Assembly: GCA_946811695.1 (NCBI GenBank)
Contig: OX328124.1
Location: forward strand, 27,919,448 to 27,983,447
DNA: 64,000 nucleotides
Direction of reading: 5' to 3'
DNA from: Gonocerus acuteangulatus
Taxonomy: Eukaryota; Arthropoda; Insecta; Hemiptera; Coreidae
The position numbers and the translations under genes were made by a program. Shown piece after piece: positions 31,067 to 42,442 of the stretch (positions are counted from its first letter, which is position 1; the number at the start of each line of letters is the position of its first letter). A model generated the notes under the pieces. The model had not been told where the DNA came from. It searched no databases and saw only the letters and a list, made by a program, of their open reading frames with translations.

Positions 31067-31901
31067 TGGGAGGGAGGAAACGCGCCAAAGAATAATATCT
31101 GTCAAGAATTAGTCTTATCAAATAGGCATTTTATTAAAAAAATTAAGAAACTTTTAAGTCTAACTAATCGTGTGCTGTCTGCTATGCGGTCTATGTCTCC
31201 AGGTGTATCTTAGTTCGAGCGTTTTTACGTTCTGCGTTTACTATTTTTATTTTTTCACCCCCACAAGAAACCATCTTTCCTTCAATGTTTTGCTTTTCAA
31301 GTAACATAGTTGTTGTGTAAGAAAGGAACTTTTTTCTCAAAGAAAAGTTTCATTGCCAAAACAAACATATCCACATAAACGCAAATATTGTACAATTGAT
31401 TTTTAAGACAAATGCACTGCATTAATTTAAAATTATTTTCTACAATTTAAATTCAATGGGATTGCTGTGCAGTTTTCAGGAATACATAAAGAAACAATTA
31501 TAAAAAAAGTTCAAAAATAGAGACAAAAAACTCCCTTGTGATTGTCTCAAGTTCAGGTCCATATTCTGAGCTCGTCTTCAATTCATGTAAGCTCATTTTT
31601 TCATGCATTTTTTTCACTTTATTTCAATAAATTTACGTAAAAAGATTTAATACCTTAAACCAATTTCCTTTGAGACTTTGTTATGACTGCTGCACCCCTG
31701 GAGCTACAAAATTTGAAATATAAACACACACATACATTGTGAGCTTTCACAGGAGCCAAAATGAGTTGGTGAATTTAATTTTAATCATTCACTTTAGAAA
31801 AGATATATCTTCAGATAAGCATTTGAGTATCAAATAAACAGTACTCAAAATCCTGCAAGGGGGTAAACTGCATGGTTAGAATGGTTATAATTGTACATTC
31901 T
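31065..31901. other. No recognised feature
   Basis: AT-rich; nothing recognised. Confidence 0.4.
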
Positions 31902-31903
31902 TA

Positions 31904-31982
<79 letters not shown>
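31902..31982. repeat. Compound (TG)n(TA)n microsatellite
   Basis: TG repeats pass into about 30 TA repeats. Confidence 0.97.
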
Positions 31983-31985
<3 letters not shown>

Positions 31986-32089
31986 AGGCGTCTCACAAAT
32001 GATTTTAAGTAAATGATTGTATACATCAAGAGCAACATTAAAGGGCATTTGGATAATTGTCCGGTCCATCACTGAAATTAGGAAATTTA

Positions 32090-32092
<3 letters not shown>

Positions 32093-32145
<53 letters not shown>

Positions 32146-32504
32146 GGCGCATCGACATAATTCTTGGCCATTAGCGCCGATATCCAGGGTGCAACCTGGA
32201 GTGACCTGTCTTGTCACTCTATAATTATTGTTATTATTGTTTGCTGTGATCCACTTCATTGGAAATTAACTAAAAGAACAGTATCCTCAAATCACTTATT
32301 CTAGGAAATCAGCAAGGCTAAAGCAGTTTTTGTTGTTTTTACGGCTCATCGACTTCTCCGGTAATTAGTGCCGACATCCTGCTGCAGCGAGGAATTTTCT
32401 CAGCGAGCCCTGAGATGAGAAAATTTCTGGCGCCGGTGGGGATCGAACCCACCATCTCCCGATTATGAATCTAGCGCGCTAGGCACTAGACCACGGGAGA
32501 CCCC
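32093..32504 (-). mobile_element. Composite SINE-A with two tails and a 13-bp target-site duplication
   Basis: On the minus strand: SINE-A head (GGTCTCCCGTGGTCTAGTGCC, GGTTCGATCCCC), body and first tail (to ~32328: GATGAGCCGT plus A-rich). Then the ~120-bp extension CTGCTTTAGCCTTGCTG...GTGACAAGACA (32207-32328), then a second tail (GGTTGCACCCTGGATATC, GGCGCTAATGGCC, GATGCGCCT) and ~50 A. The direct repeat AGGAAATTTAAGT (32080-32092 and 32505-32517) is perfect, so the whole 412-bp composite inserted as one unit. Confidence 0.9.
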
Positions 32505-32517
32505 AGGAAATTTAAGT

Positions 32518-34026
32518 AATGTCTTTTTAAGTGCAATTTTGTTGAATAGCCAATGATTGCTCAAATATTATTCAAAATAATTAAATCATCGTGTAACACT
32601 TAAAATTTCCTTTCAGGAAAAGCGGCAACGATATCAAATCACTTGTTATTGGGGCTTTTTATATGCGAAGATCGTAAAGTTGTTATTTTGATGACTTATT
32701 GGTTATTCTTTATTTTTTTGGTAAGTGACTTTTTGGGCTATCGATTTTCCAGTATCAGAAAAACGGATATTGCTTTAATTTCCTATACTTGAAATGTATA
32801 ATTTTTTGATGACTTGTCTAAAACTAGCTTCGATTTTGCCCAAAAAAAAAAAAAAACGTTTCTTTTTAATAATCCAAAGATCAAAAACAAACACATCAAT
32901 GGGCTTAGGCAATTAATGTTCGTTTAAAATATTCTTTTCATATAAACATGTTTTTTTTTTACCCCATAATAATAAATGAGGGTTCATGACATAAGAATGG
33001 TTAACTCGACATTCAGTAAGAGGTGTAGAATTTTAGAAGAAACACTACCTATGTCTTCTGTCAATTCAATATCCCTGAATCCAAAAGATTCTGTCAGCTT
33101 GATTGGGTTAAATCGACAAGGAACACAAGTTTCAGTAGAGTTACATAAGTTTTCGATGAAGGTTGGACACACGTATTGCAGAATTAGACTTTTCGCAGAG
33201 CTCTGGCAAGAGATTGAACCACTTAACCAAATTTAATATAATACATTAAAATGTAATAAAATGTCCCCTAATTTTTAGCATAATTTTTGGTGTGAATGTC
33301 CTAAAGAAAGAGCACGTTATCCATTGACGCTCGCTGTGGTAGAATAGGATTTGAGTAAGTGTGTCATATCATTCCAACCATATATTACTATAATTACGCC
33401 ACATGGTCCATAGCAGCGAATTTGCTGATGGCAAAGCTGTGAAAGCCGAGTGGGCATTAGGCTTCTTGCTTCAACTACTTGTTGGACCGTAAATGGAAAA
33501 CATTCGAAGGTGTATCCCAGTGATTACTGGAGAATCTTACCTTCCAGGGTACTCTGAGAACCAGACCGAATTATTGAGAAGTTGAAGCATACGCACGGAT
33601 CTGCATTTGAGGGTCTGCTTGCAGGATGAGTGTTTCCAGGACACTGGTCTGTACGGATTAGGTTTAGTCTGTGGACTAAAGGTAATACGTATCGTTTTTG
33701 TGCCTTTTTATTTATTTTTTAATAAGGAGTAATATATTTAAGTCAACTAACAAATAATATCTAATAATGTTGATTTATTACAACCGTCAACGATGAATCG
33801 ATACTGAAAACGTGGTAATCTCGGAAAGGACCAAACGCTCTCGTGGTGGCGTTTACATCAGTTGTGTCCTTCTTCTCTGACGGAGAGAGGATAAGGATAA
33901 ACCAGATTGATTTACTGGTACAACATGTAGAATGTTGGGGGATAAGATAGATGGCGGAGGGTCGGGATTCGTGCCATCCGCCTCTCGCCTGTTCCCTCAT
34001 TCCATTATTCTATTAACCTATTTCTA
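32518..34026. other. No recognised gene
   Basis: AT-rich. An 86-codon plus frame at 32976-33236 overlaps an open minus frame and is unrecognised. A GC-balanced stretch at 33410-33680 has no long frame. Confidence 0.35.
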
Positions 34027-34870
34027 GGCTGACCTCCGCAATTGCTCTCTGCCTAACCGTCTCCTCCTAGGCCAGTGGTAGTTCCAAGCACCCCTATCTT
34101 TGGCTGATCTCCGGAATTGCTCCCTCTCTATCAGTCTCCTCCTAGGCCAGTGGTAATTCCAAGCACCCCTATCCTTGGCTGATCTCCGGAATTGCTCCCT
34201 CTCTATCAGTCTCCTCCTAGGCCAGTGGTAGTTCCAAGCACCCCTAACTTTGGCTGATCTCCGGAATTGCTCCCTCTCTATCAGTCTCCTCCTAGGCCAG
34301 TGGTAGACTCTTGCACCCCTATCTTTGGCTGATCTCCGCAATTGCTCCCTCTCTATCAGTCTCCTCCTAGGCCGGTGGTAGTTCCAAGCTCCCCTGTCTT
34401 TGTCTGATCTCCGCAATTGCTCCCTCTCTATCAGTCTCCTCCTAGGCCGCTGGTAGTTCCATGCACCCCTACCTTTGGCTGATCTCCGCAATTGCTCCCT
34501 CTCTATCAGTCTCCTCCTAGGCCGCTGGTAGTTCCAAGCACCCCTATCTTTGGCTGATCTCCGCAATTGCTCCCTCTCTATCAGTCTCCTCCTAGGCCAG
34601 TGGTAGTTCCAAGCACCCCTGTCTATGGCTGATCTCCGCATATGCTCCTTGCCTAACCGTCTCTTCCTAGGCCAGTGGTAGTCTCGCTTCCTAACAGGCT
34701 CCTCCTTTGGACGCTTCGCACACACCTATCTTTGGCCGACCCCCACAATAGCCTAATAGTCTACTCTTAGGCTTGTGGTCACCCCATGTACCCCTATCTT
34801 TGCCTGATCTTCGCAATTGATTCCTCTCTATGAGTGTCCTCCTAGGCCTCTGGTAGTTCCATGCTCACCT
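34027..34870. repeat. 75-bp minisatellite with an open minus-strand frame
   Basis: Unit GCTGATCTCCG(G/C)AATTGCTC + CCTCTCTATCAGTCTCCTCC + TAGGCC(A/G)(G/C)TGGTAGTTCC + AAGCACCCCTATCTTTG. About nine good units run from 34027 to ~34725 and two decayed units to 34870. On the minus strand a 233-codon frame translates 25-residue repeats (PRRRLIEREQLRRSAKDRG + AWNYHW). The period is a multiple of three, so openness alone is weak evidence. The protein would be very basic and low complexity, with no known domain. Confidence 0.85.
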
Positions 34871-35338
34871 ATCTAGGATGTTCTCCTGACTGATTGTTAG
34901 TAAGATTCCCTGTTTTATTCCTTATCTCATACCTCCTTCCTACCAAACGGCTCTCCTAAGAAAAGATATTCTATTGCTCCATAATTGTTTCGTACCAAAT
35001 GTTAAGTAATAATTTATGTGTTTTCCCCTCCTTAAACATATATTATTCATGAGTAAATGTTTTTTGGTTACCTAATAAGCCACTAAGCGAGTTGAGTTTT
35101 TGGGGCGAACAGAGAAAATGTGGGAGGCTGAATTAGCATACAATATGCTCCTCCAATATTTCAAGCTTTCTTCTTCGACGTGAGGTGTAATAACACCCTT
35201 TCTGGGTAGGCAATGTTACATACATTAGCAACGTAGAACTTTACATCCTCAGTGTATGCCGAGATACTGGATTTTATTATTTATCATTCAATGAGAGCTG
35301 TTTGTTTTTCAGGAAACATGTAATTGAATTCTTTTTTT
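34871..35338. other. No recognised feature
   Basis: AT-rich; nothing recognised. Confidence 0.4.
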
Positions 35339-35451
35339 TTTTGTAAGACACCAGTCCTAGCCCATTAGCACCGAGGCTATCCCATCCTAAAGAGCCATGG
35401 TGCAGCAGAAAATGCTCTCAACGGGCCCTGAAATGAGAAAGCTCCATGCCG

Positions 35452-35452
<1 letters not shown>
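35339..35452 (-). mobile_element. Decayed SINE-A body and tail
   Basis: After a T-run, CACCAGTCCTAGCCCATTAG + CACCGAGGC, GGTGCAGCAG, then CAACGGGCCCTGAAATGAGAA. These parallel the reversed SINE-A tail/body (CATTAGCGCCG, GTGCAGC, GCGAGCCCTGAGATGAGAA). The head is missing. Confidence 0.55.
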
Positions 35453-35483
<31 letters not shown>

Positions 35484-35487
<4 letters not shown>

Positions 35488-35595
35488 GCCTTGGCGGAGA
35501 GAGTGGGTGGGTGAGGCTCGATAGGGAGAGGACTTCAGGATTTTGATGAGTGGAAAGTTTAGGGTGGAAACGTTAGAATCTAGATAATATTAAAT

Positions 35596-35653
<58 letters not shown>

Positions 35654-35763
35654 TTAATATTATCTAGATTCTAACGTTTCCACCCTAAACTTTCCACTCA
35701 TCAAAATCCTGAAGTCCTCTCCCTATCGAGCCTCACCCACCCACTCTCTCCGCCAAGGCTTCT
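35484..35763. repeat. Perfect inverted repeat, 113-bp arms around (AT)n
   Basis: Arms 35484-35596 (AGAAGCCTTGGCGGAGAGAG...) and 35651-35763 (...CTCTCTCCGCCAAGGCTTCT) appear fully complementary. The spacer is an (AT)n tract. The left arm is also preceded by an (AT)n tract (35455-35483), while the right arm continues smoothly into GC-richer sequence. That suggests the left arm is an inverted duplicate produced at the AT tract, or an assembly artefact. Confidence 0.85.
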
Positions 35764-36003
35764 CAGGAGACACTGGCCCAGAGATCTGCTGCAGTGGCCA
35801 AGTGAAGTGTTAGCAATGGCTTTCTCTTCCTTCAAGTGCGTCACTGCCTGTGGCTCACCGATCTCTCTTCGACTCCAGCCACTGGTCGGAGCAGAAGGGA
35901 GCTTGTGTAGGCCCCTTCCAACGTCCTCTGAGCGTCTTTCTGGTGTTAATCCAAGATGATCTTGGAAGGCCTTGGGAAACTCAGAACCCTCATTTTGTGT
36001 CAT
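35701..36003 (-). CDS. Possible coding segment, unrecognised
   Basis: A 100-codon minus frame from ATG at 36001-36003 in a GC-rich block. The protein starts MTQNEGSEFPKAFQDHLG and is polar, with no domain, signal or membrane segment recognised. The frame contains a donor-like GATCG|GTGAGC near 35861-35871, so only the first ~46 codons might be exonic. The 3' end of the frame runs into the inverted repeat. It could equally be a fragment of a repeat. Confidence 0.2.
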   Translation of the reverse strand: MTQNEGSEFPKAFQDHLGLTPERRSEDVGRGLHKLPSAPTSGWSRREIGEPQAVTHLKEEKAIANTSLGHCSRSLGQCLLRSLGGESGWVRLDRERTSGF

Positions 36004-37816
36004 AACATATCATATTATTAGATGTATTAATATTCAGAATGTATTAACCAATAAATAAATTGGACAATCAACAAACAAAAAATGTAATAACTATTTTTTT
36101 CGGAAATTTAAAAATTTAATTTTTTGATTAATTCTTGAAATTGTAAAAGTACTTGGCTGAGCTTAGGAGTTAGATTTAGAATTGCCCAAGAAGAATGGGA
36201 GTAGTTAAAAGCCAGTGACGAAGGTTGTTTAGTCTAGCCGTCAATTTTGTTGATTTTCCTTCCAGGGCCTTTTATCTTCTTTGTTTTAGTTGAGTACATA
36301 ATTTGGAGAAATTAACAGACAGTCGATAAACTTTACAATAGCTATTTAAATTTAATTTATTAATTTCACTGTACATCTGGAAGGGTTATAGCACATTAGG
36401 AATGAATCTAGTCTTGAGATTGCACTAAATAAAAAAATTAAAACCTCCAAAAATCTTTGCTTTATAATAAAACCTCCAATAGTGCGTCATCTTAGCTCCT
36501 TGCCATGTAATGCTTAGCCGTGTTGTAATTTGAAAGCTTAGAAAAAAATGTCTTAACATTTCGCATACAATAAAACGACACCAACACATCCGTGTGATCG
36601 TAATCGTAAAGTTGTCCTATCAATATTTATGCCTGAATCATTTTTAAAGGAAACTTATTAGAATTTCAAATGGACATAAATAGACTAAGAACGATTTCTT
36701 GACTAGTTTTAAGGCATTTAACGAAAACTAAAAAGAAAAAAAGAACATGTTTCTCCCTTTCTTTGGAGGAAGGAAAATATTTCTTCAGGAAATTAATTTG
36801 AATCATATGACTTATAGATTATCGATCAGCTGACTACTTTCCACCATATTGGATTCTTCCAGTACATTACCAGTCTTGACGTGGTCCTACTAATGGAAAG
36901 TTCTCCTTCTCAACTTGTACTAAAAGTTTTTATATTTATAACTTGTTCCCCGAAAGAAGAACCAAAATTGTACGAAACACTACCGTTATGTAGGGTAGAA
37001 ATAAAAATAGTGAAGGTTTTTTTTTATTTTTTGGCCTTCCGCCTATAATGAAAATAACCACATACATCTCCTTATAGACCCATGCGACCAGTAATATAGA
37101 GGACGTTACCTACCTGTATGTAGTTTGCTGCTACAATTGTTTTTTTTTTTTTTTTCGTGCAACTTAAAAGGCTTTGTTTCATCCACAACAAGGAGAAGGG
37201 AGTAAAATTCAAATTAGCAAAAGTATTTAATAGTCAAGTCAAGAGGCTACCGTCGTTTAAGTAAACTGTTTCTTCAATATCAAAGATGTTACAAATGCTC
37301 TGAGGAACGGAAGGCAATTCTAAGTTATTTTAGCGCGTGTTATCTTGAGCCGTTTTCAGAAAAGTGAAAGAACCTAGTATTTTCGTTTCAGGTCCCCAAG
37401 ACAAGTTTGTCCTACATAGTTCTACAAAAAAAAAAAGCCTCGGGCATAAATTTAAAAAAAAAGGGGGGAAAAATGTGATTAATGTGGTGGTTTAGTTCCA
37501 ATGAAGGAAGGATATTCTCTCTAAGCTTTCCTAATCACACGGGATATAACAATTATTTGAAATTACAAAAATATGAACTAAATTGCACTTTCCAGCTTTT
37601 TTCAACCAATACAACCTTACTGTAGTACTTTACTGCAACAAGTTGACTAACTACATCAAATAAGACTTAATTGAAGACTTAGACTAAAGATATTTTATAG
37701 TAAATCGCGGCGGTTAATTCTTTGAAAGTGGTAAATTCTGAGAGATTAAAGCGCAGACTGTGTGGCCACAATTCCTCGAGTAGATTTGCTCCGTAGATTA
37801 TAATTTGTTAATTTTT
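36004..37816. other. No recognised feature
   Basis: AT-rich, with an A-run near 37430 and T-runs near 37020 and 37140. No supported gene or repeat family. Confidence 0.4.
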
Positions 37817-37991
37817 TATCAGCGTATCAACGATTTGGCTATTAACACCGGGGTATCTACAGGTCACTACTTTCTTATAATGCCAACAGCACGTGGACGT
37901 TCACCCATTTATGTATTGGCCACGCCCGACGTTGCTTAACTTGGGCGATCAACGGGAACCGGTGCATACAACGTGGCTATGGCCGTTGGCC
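37817..37991 (-). mobile_element. SINE-5S copy
   Basis: The reverse complement gives GGCCAACGGCCATAGCCACG, GCACCGGTTCCCGTTGATCG, AAGTTAAGCAACGTCGGGCG and CCAATACATAAATGGGTG (5S head). It then gives TTATAAGAAAGTAGTGACC, TGTAGATACCCCGGTGTTAA and GTTGATACGCTGAT (tail). The short plus frame 37893-38093 is antisense 5S. Confidence 0.83.
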
Positions 37992-39284
37992 CTCAGTAGA
38001 TACAACAATGAACAAATCACAAATTCTGGTAACGACAATAACGTTCTTCAAGTGTGCTTTATGTATGAATTGGTAATAGTGTTCAAACGTTGAGAGAAGA
38101 CCAGGCATACTATTAAGAAGATGTCCGAAGCGGAAGAAAGCGGAAGTGAGGTGTGTTAATGAATAAATCATGAACTAGCTAGAGCTGGACTAGACTTAAG
38201 GTAGACACGTCTAGGACCGGTTCGTAGAGCCTTTCTCTCCAACGTCTGCTTTCACGGTCTGCTAGACTACCAGGGGTCAACGGCGAGCTGTGGTTGTCAA
38301 CCTTTATTGGCTAAAGGACTCTAGACTGATGTACTTGGTTCCAATGGTTGCACTGACTAATTTGGTGCAGTTTTCCAGCTTTTTGCTGTTAGCAACTCCG
38401 TACATTAACATAATTCGTGCTTTTGTTGTTAAGGAACAGTGAGAAGTGTCCAACACGCAAAATCTACGCCACGTTAGGCCATAATTCTTCTACTTGAGTG
38501 ATTGAAAACCTTAGAAACAATTATTTTAATATTCTCCCTGACATGGAACCAAACTAACTCTTCCTTATAATTTATGCCTTCATTTTCTTTTCAGGACTTT
38601 TATTACGCTTAACTCAATCCGCGGTTGTATCGGAGTACCCGAAAAGCTTGGCTTCTACTGTTCTCTGAAAGGAGGCAAAAGACTCCAACCCAAAATATCT
38701 TTTAACAGTCATCTACTCTTCAGAGCATTTGGTCCATCTTCGATATTCAAGAGATAGTTTAATAGCATCGTGACTTGAGTATTAACTGACAAGACACGAC
38801 CTTCCTTAATGCAAAATCTTCTCGTGCTCTGCAAATCTCCTGTGATGCTCCACTACGCTGGTTCAACAGTAATAGCGTCAACATAAATGTGATTTTCATT
38901 TCAAACACTCAACAATGGCAGAACTATTTGAGGCTTCGTGGTTTTAATTAAATCGCAGTGGAATGTTTATGAATTTACCCGAATCTCCACCCAAATTATT
39001 CTCGTGTTTTTTTTAAGGTTTGGACAACTGATATTCGCAACTTAATAGTATGAGCTAATAACAGAGATATTGCGTAGTTTTAGTTTTAAATTATCGAAAG
39101 ATTCTTGACAGTAGAACGGGTAACTGCTTAACTGCTTACTATTAACCAATTGCTTGATAATAGTACAATCAAGTGGCCTAATTTTAATTGAGTAGGCTAC
39201 AGATGAAGGTTTGTCAAATATGGAATAAACATTTAGTCGGAGGCCTAAGTGTAGAGGCGAGTTGATTGGGCAAAGTTAGTGCGA
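37992..39284. other. No recognised feature
   Basis: Moderately AT-rich, apparently single-copy. Short frames only, none recognised. Confidence 0.4.
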
Positions 39285-39365
39285 AGAAGTGAGAAAGAGA
39301 AAGAGAGAAAGTTTGAGGAGGGAGAGGGAAAGAGAGAGAGAAAGAGTGAGAGATAGAGAGAGAGG

Positions 39366-39396
<31 letters not shown>

Positions 39397-39419
39397 TGAG
39401 AGAGAGAGAAAGAGTGAGT

Positions 39420-39464
<45 letters not shown>
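39285..39464. repeat. (AG)n-rich simple repeat
   Basis: GAGA repeats with AAAG and GTGA interruptions. The serine/leucine-rich minus frames across it are low complexity and not genes. Confidence 0.95.
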
Positions 39465-39465
<1 letters not shown>

Positions 39466-40737
39466 TAGAATAGTGAGGGGGTTGGAGTGAGGTCATTGGC
39501 CTCTGCCCACGCCCCTCTGTCATTAGGGTCGCGACCCAGCAGCTTCTTACGTATGTCTGTCTTCCTGTCATTCCGCCTGCTCCTCCACCAAATACTTGCA
39601 AGGAGTTTTAGCTGACCAACGGTCGGCATAATATGTCTTGTCAATCTGTCACTTTACTCAAAACCCATTCTCTACCTACCTCCTCCGCTTAGCTTATCTC
39701 CGTTTAGAAGCTGAGCTGGTTTTATTGCATGACAGAAGAGTCGGGAATTTTATAAGTTTTATTTCTCAGTATGTTTAATTTCTCCGCAGGGAAACTCTGC
39801 ATGATTTCGTTTACCTCGATACTACATGTCGGAACATGGACAATGGAAGAGCTCATTGCAAACGTTTTCCAGCTTACAGATTTGTCCGGTACCTTAATTT
39901 TGTCTGCTCTATTTTACCTACTGACTCTCTCCACACATGTACTCCTTTTCTATGTGTGCGTTTTTTGAAAACCACAATGATTCAACCGACCAAGACTAAC
40001 ATGCTAATCTCTTCCGAACAAAATATACAAATCTGTTCCTCAAGGAAGGCCACTTTTGTTACTGATACGATTGGCCTAAAGTAAAACCAACCTGTGGTTG
40101 AAATATTATACCGGGCAAAATGGTTTGACGAAAACCGCAGACATGGTTCAGCTGTCTGTTAGCTGGATCTATTTCTGACATATCCATTCTAGTTTTCTCT
40201 TCACCAGCTCAAATGAAACTTTATCTAAGGGCTGCCTGTGATAAGGAACAGTTAGGTGGTTTGCGAATCAATATTTAGGTCAGGTGTTTCAGATTGAACT
40301 ACAACCCTTTCCAGGATTCTAAATTGCAATAAGGGTCATCAAAATTGTCGTGTAAATCATTTTGATTTTCCTCTCAAATCACACAGGTATCTGTTCCAAA
40401 CATGAAATTTGTGTTTGGCTGTGATAGGTACTCAGAACATTTAACTTGTTTCACCCTGTTTTCAAATTATAATTTTTGATTTTACTTTTTCTCCTTCTAT
40501 CTTTTGCGAAATCAAACGGCAAAAATATTCAAATTTCATGTTGTTGGCGTGCGTATTTGTATTCAAAGATTAGTACAACTTTGGCCATTGTGTATGGATC
40601 ATCTGAACCCTAACCCATACCCTTTGTATAACAATCCTAACTTTGTGTAAAGTGTGTTTGGAAACAACTATAATGTCGAATTTCGGTGTCAGTTTGAGTT
40701 TTCATCAGCTTCTTGTTCTTTGCAAGAGTTTTTTCCC
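39465..40737. other. No recognised gene
   Basis: Two overlapping plus frames (39771-39968, 39836-40084) are short and unrecognised. The rest is unremarkable. Confidence 0.35.
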
Positions 40738-40790
40738 CTTTTATCGGTGCATCGACTGCTGCCGTCATTAGCACCAAGCTTTTTGGTTTT
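40738..40790 (-). mobile_element. Isolated SINE tail remnant
   Basis: TATCGGTGCATCGACTGCTG + CCGTCATTAGCACCAAG parallels the reversed SINE-A/SINE-5S tail (CGGCGCATCGAC...GTCATTAGCGCC). No head or body is attached. Confidence 0.5.
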
Positions 40791-41069
40791 GTTTCATGCA
40801 TCCGTCTGCGTCCAACCTTCAAAACGAAATTTCAGAATCATGGCTTAAAATATAAACTTAACTTATGCTATGTTATGTAGAAATTTACAAAGAATTAGTT
40901 GCATCCTTTAAAAAGAAAAATACTGGATGAATCCTTAAAACTACCTAAACCTAAACAAGTAATATTTACAAGTTCAAATTAACACAATAAATACTCTCAC
41001 ACACAGAGAAAAACACATACTCATTCAATAAATTACATTCGCTCCTGTAAAGTGCATAACATAACAAAC
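40791..41069. other. No recognised feature
   Basis: AT-rich; nothing recognised. Confidence 0.4.
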
Positions 41070-41329
41070 ATATCGTCGCTACAAATGCAAAGTATCGAAT
41101 GTGAAAATAAACATTTTTCTGAGTGGAAAAGCATTTATTCATAACTTTTTTTTTGGACAGTCAAATATTCGGCAGATTTGACCTTTTGATAGTGGAATAC
41201 TTTCCCTTTAATAGAGTGATCTAAGATTCAAGAATTTGCCGTACATAAGTCCAGCAGAAATTAGTAAAGATTGACAATGAAAGATGCATTTTTTCACATT
41301 CGTTACTTTGCATTTGTATCGACGATATG
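41070..41329. mobile_element. MITE-Z copy 3
   Basis: Terminal repeats ATATCGTCGCTACAAATGC + AAAGTATCGAATGTGAAA and TTTCACATTCGTTACTTTGC + ATTTGTATCGACGATAT. The interior (AGTCAAATATTCGGCAGATT, AGTGATCTAAGATTCAAGAA, TTTGCCGTACATAAGTCC) matches copies 1 and 2. Flanks ACAT and ATGT are themselves complementary, so the exact end is uncertain by a few bases. Confidence 0.82.
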
Positions 41330-41389
41330 TACACAAATCGTCAATATTCTGTTACATTATTCTGGAATTTCTCTTATATTTGGTGGAAA

Positions 41390-41545
41390 ACTTTAATGTC
41401 TTTCGTGGCTTTAATGGCTCTTCCTACATAACAGATCTTTCAAATTATTTGGTAAATGGTGTCCCCGCCTTGCATTCTCGAGTTCCGGGCACTCTACCAG
41501 GATGTGCTTTACATCCAGGATAGCGCCACATCGCTAGCAATGGGG
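41390..41545 (-). pseudogene. LINE ORF2 C-terminal CCHC remnant
   Basis: The minus frame reads C-stop-RCGAILDVKHILVECPEL then ENARRGHHLPNNLKDLLCRK and a stop. The spacing C-x2-C-x7-H-x4-C (C, C, H of KHIL, C of ECP) is the zinc-knuckle at the C-terminus of Jockey/I/R1-type LINE proteins, where H-I-L-x-E-C-P is characteristic. One in-frame stop lies between the first two cysteines. It is a dead remnant. Confidence 0.68.
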
Positions 41546-42442
41546 TCGGCGTCGACCTATAAATTAGTTGTAGTATTTTTTTGCGCGATTCCTTTGTGCA
41601 TATGTTGTTGTTTTTTTCACCAGCTATGAAAATTCATTTCTACTTACAAGCCGCATTGCTGACATGCTCGTAGAATCAGCAAGGTTTTTTGGTTTTTTGG
41701 CTTATTGTACTTGGTTTTACTTCTTGAATAAAATGTCAAATTGTTTTTCAGAACTATCCTAAATAATCAAATCTTTTTTTATTTGATAGGTAGGTACTCT
41801 AAACAATTGGAGCAAGAATCGTTAAGAGGACTTCTCGTTTTCGTTTGAAAGCCAGTATGTACTTTGACTTCTTTAGCTTTTGTTAAAGTAGCTTTCAGTT
41901 TGCAATATTTATTATTTTGAAGATCCTGGAAAGCAGAAAGGTTTATCAAGAAGTATGAGCTACGTTATTTCTATAAAATGGAGACCTGTGTAATTCTCCT
42001 AGGGGTTGCGGTAGGATTGGAGGGTTGCTGGTCCAAGGCTTCTCCCGTGAAATTCGGATTTCACCTAGCGGTAATTGGGGGGGCCAACGCTCCGTCTCCC
42101 CCCCCCCTCTCGTGCTCTAGGCTGTTTCGCTCGCTCGACAATGGACAAACAACGCACCGGTCTGGCTTTCTGCGGAGCAAAATACCATGGCAGTATTAGT
42201 TCTTGATATGAATTCTTAGCAATGTTATCATTATCACTATCATCATATTGCTTCGCTAATGGCTGGGATATTGAAACACTTATCTTTGTCCTGCCAAAGC
42301 AACTTCTTAACCTTTTTCTGGGTCTTCACATCTTGTCAACTGTAGCATCAATAAGACTTTCGGTAGGTTTTACGTCAATATCTGATTATTTATGTCTATT
42401 TCTTCAGTTTTGGTTTCATGTGACATTTCAATGAATTTAATC
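41546..42442. other. No recognised feature; GC-richer patch at 41978-42180
   Basis: Short frames only. It may hold further decayed LINE sequence between the two recognisable LINE pieces, but these are in opposite orientations, so they are not one simple copy. Confidence 0.35.

Noticed and set aside
31845..32259. Minus-strand ORFs with lysine and Tyr-Ile runs
   Set aside because: They translate poly(T), (AT)n and SINE sequence; no independent coding signal.
32976..33236. Coding exon (86 codons, plus strand)
   Set aside because: An antisense frame of similar length is also open, no motif is recognised, and there are no convincing splice sites.
39245..39644. Two minus-strand ORFs over 118 codons
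   Set aside because: They are translations of an (AG)n repeat into serine/leucine runs.
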